This document shows positions 56,759 to 64,000 of a stretch of DNA of 64,000 nt, piece by piece. A program made the position numbers and the translations under genes. The stretch spans positions 4,464,001 to 4,528,000 of the forward strand of contig JAPFFF010000012.1 of NCBI GenBank assembly GCA_039105265.1, written 5' to 3'. The notes beneath the pieces are model-generated. The model was not told where the DNA came from. It worked only from the letters and a program-made list of their open reading frames with translations, and did no database searches. The stretch is from Tritrichomonas musculus (Eukaryota; Parabasalia; Tritrichomonadida; Tritrichomonadidae). How positions within the stretch are numbered: the first letter of the stretch is position 1; each line of letters opens with the position of its first letter.

Positions 56759-58300
56759 ACCCATATTTATAAACGTCCGTCTAAAATTGCAGAAGAGACC
56801 TCTGTCACTTAACTTTTCAGAAAAAATCCACTTTTAATTAAGTAATTCAAAAAAGAATTTACATCTTTGAAATATCTCATTTTTTTCAATAAAAACAACT
56901 TTTTGAATTAATTTGCCTATTGTTATAATGATTTTCTATTGATTTACTATCAAATCATTGGCACTTTTTATTTGGTCAATAGATTCATTTATTTACAGTC
57001 TCCTTATTTCAGCCAGATTTATACATAAACCAACAAAAAATCATCAAAAAAGCAATCGGAATATCGATAGACGACTCAGCAAAGCCCAAAAAATCGAGAT
57101 ATGGACAGATCAGCGAAACCAAATACTACCGATTACCGACGGAATATACAAAAATTGAAAAGTTTTTAGGTTTACGATCACTATCTAAGCATATAGTGCT
57201 GAATTTGAAGTTCCTTTTGGCATACATATTTCATTTTTTTGAGATTTATCCTAAATCTCTCTCTTTTTAGTTGAATATATAATAAACATTTAATAAATAT
57301 TTACATTTGATAATGCTTTATTGTATAATTTTTCTTTTTTCTTGCTTTTTTAAGTTTTAATTTTCTAAGAATTGGTTAACTTTTTCAATGCTTTTTTGGT
57401 CAAATTTGTTTTTTTCCTCTCAAAATAAATTGTTCAAAATAAGCCTAAGAAAGCTTTTCTAAAACAAAAAAATATATAAAATAGCAATATTTATATATTT
57501 AAAAGATAACTACATATTTATTTTCCAAAAATAAGAAATTTGGTCTGATAAATAACGGACCAAAAATAAATTCTCTATTTGACTATTGCATCATATGGAT
57601 CATCTGATGACAATTCTAAATATACCAATATAAACAAAATATATTAAAGTTTTGCTATTAAAAATAGCAAATATTACTTAAAAAAGTGAAACTTTTTGTG
57701 AGCCAATTTTTAAATTCGTTTTTTACCGTGATATTCTTATAGAGTGAGGAATGAAAGTAATTTTTGGCAGAGTAAGTATGGTTGGATCTTGTGAACATCA
57801 AAAGATATTTACAAATATAATGTTCCAAAATTCAAAATTCTTGGATAAAAACAAGAATATAGCTTCATCTATTAATAACTAAGATGATGATAAATTTTGT
57901 TTTGAGATTGATAAAGAGGAAATATGACTTTTAGCACTCCAACTAAAAATTAAACGGACAAAAAATGTAACCATCACACAAAATTTTATAAAATTGAGAG
58001 GAGAAAAAAGAATTGTCACCAATTTGAATAAATTTTACGACGATAAATTTTTAATTCAGAAAAAATTGTGATCATTTAAATTCAAGTGAATAATTGAATT
58101 AAGCATAAATCTATTTATATCTCTAAAAAACAATCGATATTTATAAAATATAAAATTCAATATATTTAATATATATTTTATAATATATTATTATTATACT
58201 TATTTGTTGTAAAATATAAAATATGAAGGCTTTTTTGTAACTTAAAAATCGTGTCAGAGTTCTCTTCTGCGATTTTAGACGGACGTTTATAAATATAGGT
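56759..58300 (+). mobile_element. 1,542-bp DNA transposon nested in the 2.97-kb insertion
   Basis: Inverted ends of about 45 bp begin ACCCATATTTATAAACGTCC on the left and ACCTATATTTATAAACGTCC on the right complement. They share TCTAAAATYGCAGAAGAGA further in. ATATTT flanks both sides (56753-56758, 58301-58306), but it is low-complexity. The interior is AT-rich; Lys/Asn-rich frames around 57770-58060 carry stops and match no family I know. Confidence 0.75.
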
Positions 58301-58306
58301 ATATTT

Positions 58307-59595
58307 TTTTTTTTTTGATTAAAAATTTTACCAAACTAGTACAAAATAGGAAAATAATAATTAATCATTAAGAATTATTCAAATTATTTCATTTTTATAT
58401 GAGAATTGTCGAAATGCTTTTCATAAAAAATGTAAACTTAGTAATATTTTGAAGTAAAAAGCATTATTACATAATATATTTGGTATTCAAATTAAATTTT
58501 GTGAAAAATATTTTTATGAATTTAATATAAATCATAAAGTTAAATTATTTTCATCAATAAAGAAGTAAATAAGTATATTTATCTTCATTTATTTCTACAA
58601 TTTAATATTTTGTTATTCTTTTTTCATTTTTGATTGTAAAAAAAGCAAACAAATCTGGAAAAAAAATTCAAAGAACTCATTCAAAAAATTGAGGGCCGAA
58701 TTTCTTTTAAATCTAATAGAGTATATTAGAGGGCTCATATTATGATATCCTTTTTAAATAAACACATCAAATTGGGTCTCAAAAGAATCATCACAATGTG
58801 ATTATCATAATGATGGTGGTTAAAAATGCCATAACAGTTTTTAACAGATGATATTTTATATTTTTTTATAGGATAATCTGAATCATTTTAATTTTAATAT
58901 ATTTGATAAACATATTCTTAGTAATTGTCATAAATTTATAAATTTATAAATAAAAAAAAAAAGAATAAAGGAATAATATTCAAATATTACTTCTTTCAAT
59001 ATAAAGTATAGGAACAATCAGTTCTTGAATTAGAAATATATAGCTTATAAATGCTCTTCTGAGCTTTTTTACTGTATTTTGGAGCTTCTTATTGTTATAT
59101 CCCGATTTAATTATTATTGATTCAGATGATTGCAATAAACAGCTTCTAAATCACAGTAAAAAAAGCTCCAAAAAGCATTTCCGAGCTTATTTGAGGTATT
59201 TTAAGAAAATAAATGCATATTTTAACATTATTAATTATAAAAAAGCCTGGGCAAAAAGGTTAATTTATTTGACCACATTTGACCTTATGAAACCGGGCAG
59301 TACTGCCCAGCATGTAAACTATTGAAATTCTTTCAAATTTTGAATGATGGGCATGGGCGCCCATGCCCAAAAATTTCAAAGGTTTATTGCCCAATATAAA
59401 CAATTCAATTTTTACATATATAATATAAAATTTAGATATTTTTTTTTAATTAAAAAAATATTTAAAAGTAAAATTTATACACATTATCAATGCAAAAAAA
59501 TTTAATATATTTATATAAAAAAATGCATTGCCCATGTGGGCAGGGCAGATTTTTTTAATGCCATGCATAATTGGGCAATGGGCAACATCCTTAAA
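58307..59595. other. Right part of the 2.97-kb insertion, AT-rich
   Basis: No gene supported. GGGCA/TGCCC-rich stretches at 59240-59400 and 59525-59590. Confidence 0.5.
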
Positions 59596-60219
59596 TCTTA
59601 TTTTAGTATTAGGCATAATATATTTATTAGGCTTTGATATTTGATTAATTTATATAGTATTTTTAAGTGAAATTGAAATAAGAAGAAAATATACTCGCTT
59701 TTTCAAACCGTATTTTTTGCTTATATAAAAAAATAATGAATTTTTAATATTTTTTAAATCGCATACATAATTTTTTATTCCTAATTCTATACTATGTATA
59801 AATGAAATTTTATTCCAAAAACTTTCAAATTGAAAGACTACATATAGGGGATACAACGATAGGAAATTTTCTGAAAATTCATTCAAATTTTTTTGTTACT
59901 ATACTTTTTTAAAAAAAATATGATAAATTAAATATGGACTTATAAAAATGAATTATGGGCTGGTTTTGGAAAATATCTGTCAGAAGTCGAGATATCACTT
60001 TCATTTTTTCTGAGACTCTCTTCGAGCATAGGTGTGCTAAAATTTTGTAAAGTGTCAGAAATTTAAATTTTACGGAGGATTGGTATGAATTTTAATTATA
60101 AACCTTTATATTTCTAATTATATTTATATTTATAATTTTTAAATAATTTTTACCATACATTTTTAAGATATTATATATTTTTCATCCGATAATTTTTTGA
60201 ATGTAAACATATGCATAAT

Positions 60220-61204
60220 GGGAAATTACAAATGTCCCTACTTTAACGGTCATTAATAACGGTCAAACATATAGAAAATCTTTTTTTATTTTTATAAATG
60301 AGGTTACAAATATCCTTACTCATTGCATAAGAAAATGTGAATTATTTATTTAATATATTTTAGTTAAAATAGTATTAAAATGAATAAATCTTTATTTTTT
60401 GTGCTTTTTACAATAAAAAATTATAATTTTGTTAAAAAATCGCAATTTTCAATTTTCAAAGGCAAAAATATTTGATAAACCTAAAAAATATGATCAAAAA
60501 CTTAAAAAGACAAAAGTAGAATTAGTTCTTTGCATAATATAATAGATTCTTCTAATAAAATTCAAACTGAATATATTATAATATTCGATTACTTTTTAGT
60601 AAAGATCGAAGTAATTTTCAAATTTTAAAGCATTTCCTTACATATATTTGATAAATATGTAATTATATAATTAAAAAATCATTTGATAAAAAGAAATTAC
60701 TTGTTTTAGCAATGATGGAAAAAAAAAATATTTTTATTAAAAAATCCATGACCACCTAATCACACTTTTTTCAAGAAAAATTGAAATAGATGCATTCAAC
60801 TTTTTTGACCATGAAAACATCAAACAAAACTATTTATAAGAACTTCACATGCTATTTAACTTAAAAATATTTTTATAAATGCAGATAAAGAAATTACTAA
60901 TAATATTATTTCCTAATATAGAAGAATATTTTGTTTTAATTTAAATAAATATCTTTTGTATAATGTTAACGTTAACATTTCGACTAATTTATTAAGTTTT
61001 TTTTTTGGATAAATCATATTCTAATTTTTATCTGAATTTTCAGTTTTTTTGAATTCGTCTTATAAACATTTTTGTAACCTAGCATTGTTAAAACATTTTA
61101 TGCGTAATTTATCATTAAATTCACATCTCTCGTTGTTTTTAAAGGTAAATATATACTATAACCGTTAAAAATGACCGTTAAAGAAGGGACATTTGTCGCT
61201 GCCC
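60220..61204 (+). mobile_element. 985-bp Mutator-like MITE with GGG ends, copy D only
   Basis: Imperfect inverted ends of about 34 bp: ACAAATGTCCCT then CTTTAACGGTCAT in both. A second AACGGT lies inside each end. Flanked by ATGCATAAT and ATGCATTAT (60211-60219, 61205-61213), a 9-bp duplication with one mismatch. C carries the flank once (about 36543) without the element. No coding frame. Confidence 0.83.
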
Positions 61205-61331
61205 ATGCATTATATCATAATTCATAATTTTCTTTTTGAAATTCAAATCGTATATGTTATTTATATTTATTATTAATATCCTTCATAATATGCAAGTTTA
61301 TGGATAATATCATATTTTTATCTGATATTTT

Positions 61332-62821
61332 ATAGGTGGGCCACCAATGAATTTTTATAACTTTGGCACCATTAGATAGATTACATATAATAATAAAATA
61401 AAGTATTAATTATAGTTCATAAATATTAAAGATAAAGTTTTTATGAATAATTTAAATTTTCATATTTTTTTTGTAAACTATTCAAATAGTATAGATAAAA
61501 TCTTTCAAAAATATTTGAAAAATTTTCTCAAAATTAAAAGAATTTAAAAAGATCATTCAATTTTGATAAGAAAATTTCATTTATTAAGAATAAAAATATC
61601 TATTTTAATTTTAAATTAATTGTTTAATTTAATTTTGTTTAAAGTTATATCTTGTTGATTATAATCAAAGACAAAATATAAAAAGAAATAAATGATTTTT
61701 TCTATACATAAAATTTTGAATAAAACAATTGAAGGACCCTATAAAAATTCGTTTTGAAAAAGTTAGAAATAATCAATTATTCGATTATAATGATTTTGAA
61801 AATTTATTAGTATATGATTTATTATAAATATTTTAAAATATTATTTACTATTATATTATTGTTTATAATATTAAAATAAAAATATATTATGTTTATTTCT
61901 ATTTAAATTGCTATATTTATAATTTTTATAAAAACTTAGTTTTTTTTTGAAATTTTAAAAATTCAAATAAATATAAAATAATTTTAATTTTGATTATCTT
62001 TGCTTTTTAAATTTAAAATGAAATATGTCATTTATATATATTTTTAATATATAATCCTATTATGAAATTATAATATTAATATATCGTAATTTAATTTTAA
62101 ATTAAGATATTGCTTTTTCTAAAAATCTCAAAATTTCAATAAAGGAAAAAATATAAAAAATATTTGAAAGCTATTTTTATAAATTGAGAGAAAATTGAAT
62201 AAAAAAAAGCTGATTTTAATTTTTTATGATTTTTTAATAAAGGTCCAATATTCCAGGACATATATCTGATTTTAATTTACCTTTATTTATACCAAATGTA
62301 TTGTTTGACCGTTTATAATTTCTTACCAAGTGGCTCCAAAATTGAATCATTCCGTTAACTAATTCAACTTTTCGAATATGTTTTCCCAACTAACCTTTAT
62401 CTTTGAAGTTATGTTATACCTAACTATATCAATAAAAAGCCTGGGCGATGAAGAAACTAAATATCAAAAAAGAAAACATTCAATTTTTTTATATACTTCT
62501 GAAAATTAAAAATACCTTTTATTTTAACTTTTTAGAGAAATCTATTAATTATTTTATATTGTTTCCAGATCATTCTTGATGTATGACATAGATAATATCA
62601 TAAAATAATAGAAATATGTATTTTAATTCATTTGAACTTGTGATATTGCATATCATGTATTAAAAAAAAAGTTGATGAATATTAGTTCAAAACTTAATTT
62701 AACAACTGCATCCTATCATATATGTGTTATATAAATATATATTATGAAATTGCTGAATAATTCTTAAAATTCGAAGAAAAAAAGAACTTTTTTAAAGTCA
62801 AAAAAAAAGTGGCCCACCTAT
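61332..62821 (+). mobile_element. 1,490-bp DNA transposon, ATAGGTGGGCCAC ends, copy D only
   Basis: Perfect 13-bp inverted ends ATAGGTGGGCCAC / GTGGCCCACCTAT, flanked by GATATTTT (61324-61331, 62822-62829), an 8-bp duplication. C has the empty site (about 36662-36669). The interior is AT-rich with no transposase frame. Same type of end as the 780-bp element at 40440. Confidence 0.85.
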
Positions 62822-63293
62822 GATATTTTGCATAAAATTTTCCTAAACTTCGATTTTTTCTAGTTCATCAAAAATGATGTATTAACATATTATTCTTATT
62901 TTTTCTTAAATTCTTTTCATTCTTTGCCATCTTCAGTGTCTTTCATCATGTTTTTTAGTTATCTTTTTATAAATAGTAGCGATAAAATAATCATAGAAAA
63001 ATCCTATTTCCGACCAAAAATGCATTTAAAAAATTGTCAAAAATAATTAAAAATATCTCAAAAATGTATGGTAAATCAAGATTTATTATTTAAAAAATAG
63101 TATATATGCGATAAAATATTAATAATATATCATTATGGTGGCATTTGACCGTAAAAAAAGATTAGAGTACTTTATTTGGAGAACATAGGTTTTGGAAAAT
63201 ATCTGTAAGAAGTCGAGATATCACTTTCATTTTTTCTGAGACTCTGTTCGAGCATTTTGTAAAATTCTTTTTGATTATATTTTATACTACCAT

Positions 63294-64000
63294 ATGTGTA
63301 AAAGGTGAAGTGACCAAATTTTATGAAATAGTTAAAATACTCTTTTTATTAGAAAAAAATAAATATTTATCAAATTTTGTTGTAGATTGCATATTAGTAC
63401 TTGTTGTAAATGATAAATTAGATATTAAAATAAGGGAAAAAAGAGCCAAAAGATAAGCATAAATTCTTCATATTTTTCTAAAAAAATATGAAATTTTTTA
63501 TCGAATCTGATAATTTAATCACTATATATGGTATGGATGATTTTTATGGTTTTGATAAATACAAATTTCCATAGTGGATCAAATTAAAAATAAATAAATA
63601 TTGTGAGAAAAATTTATGTTTATCTTTATATTTTTCCATCATTCATCAAATATTATATATTATATAATATTTATGTATTACAAAACAAAAATTATAGAAT
63701 TATTTTTTTAATTTTGCTCGACAGTTTTTAAGATTAATCTGTTTGATTATATATTTTTTAGCAAAAAAAATTAACATATTTTCGAGATAAATAAATTATT
63801 TTCAAAGGAAAAACTCAGTTTATATTAAGGTTAAAAATTCGCCTCAAGTATGAAGTATTCAATTTTTTTGGTCAAATTTTCACCTCAAGTATGAAGTATT
63901 CAATATGTTTGAATGCAATTTTGGTCAAATTTTTTTTTGTTATTTTTATATAAATGGACGTAAATTTCAAAGGAATTGCAGTTTTGATGGAAGTTATATC
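63294..64000. other. AT-rich right end with a short tandem repeat
   Basis: Homology to C stops at 63293. A 61-codon frame (63271-63456) crosses that border and is not supported. At about 63840-63935 a repeat of roughly 47 bp containing CCTCAAGTATGAAGTATTCA occurs twice, with TTTTGGTCAAATTTT after each. Confidence 0.6.

Larger units (their letters stand above)
56621..59595 (+). mobile_element. About 2.97-kb insertion, copy D only, containing a nested element
   Basis: It interrupts flank that is continuous in C at 35553. The ends have a weak inverted similarity (AAGATGATGCG against AAGGATGTTGCC), and no clean duplication was found, so borders are good to within about 10 bp. Both end regions are rich in TGCCCA/GGGCA motifs, including GGGCATGGGCGCCCATGCCC near 59350, a near-perfect palindrome. 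A 77-codon frame at 59092-59325 resembles nothing known. Confidence 0.65.
47611..63293 (+). repeat. Segmental cassette copy D, expanded by insertions
   Basis: Homology to A begins abruptly at about 47611 inside a kinase remnant and runs through the RBR, BspA, discoidin, kinase and ankyrin parts. It then follows the right flank of C to 63293, matching C up to about 37566. It is closer to C than to A: both have Gly where A and B have Val after the kinase VAIK region, and Glu where A and B have Lys in MWELI. At least four insertions absent from C enlarge its right flank. Confidence 0.8.

Noticed and set aside
59092-59325. 77-codon frame in the 2.97-kb insertion
   Set aside because: No motif, no Inr at a proper distance and no relative in the window.

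Overview
The window reads as nuclear DNA of a parabasalid protist, most likely a Tritrichomonas-like trichomonad. The grounds are very AT-rich spacers, no introns seen, and protein families that are expanded in trichomonads: TKL-type kinases joined to ankyrin repeats, BspA-like LRR_5 proteins, discoidin (F5/8C) proteins with a short helical N-terminal part, and chlamydial-Pmp-like beta-helix surface proteins. Initiator-like TCATTTTA/TCATTTTTATTA elements lie 9-20 nt before the best-supported start codons. The species call is inference; no rRNA or tRNA was found.

Four direct copies of one gene cassette dominate the window. Copy A (1-12651) and copy B (12652-25302) are almost base-for-base tandem copies with a period of 12,651-12,652 bp. 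Copy C (25303 to about 39017) and copy D (47611-63293) are diverged relatives. The full cassette order is: a degenerate gene for an unrecognised DIQR-module repeat protein (minus strand), a kinase remnant (plus), an RBR/Ariadne-type E3 ligase pseudogene (minus), a BspA LRR fragment (minus), a discoidin pseudogene (plus), an intact TKL kinase (plus) running into an array of 189-bp ankyrin units, and, in A and B only, a long BspA pseudogene (minus). Copies differ in content: C lacks the kinase remnant, and D lacks the DIQR gene. The kinase frame is open in all four copies, whereas every other cassette gene is broken, often by the same lesion in all copies, so decay came before duplication. Arrays hold 7, 7, 12 and 11 ankyrin units. 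They stay in the kinase frame but carry one or two stop codons per spacer.

Between C and D (about 39.1-47.7 kb) lie a compact 53-codon gene with a textbook trichomonad promoter and 3' end (minus strand, 39106-39267), two DNA transposons with target-site duplications (780 bp and 2,724 bp), and a 1,088-codon Pmp-like gene. The Pmp-like gene's 3' end has been replaced by the kinase remnant that opens copy D. The 2,724-bp element contains two 1,035-bp tandem units, each with the same pair of GC-rich hairpins.

The right flanks of C and D share an old element with long inverted arms that A and B lack. Later insertions in one copy have a matching empty site in the other: 363 and 411 bp in C; 566 bp, about 2.97 kb with a nested 1.54 kb element, 985 bp and 1,490 bp in D. 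None of these elements shows a recognisable transposase, so they look non-autonomous. The last 700 bp is AT-rich with one short tandem repeat.
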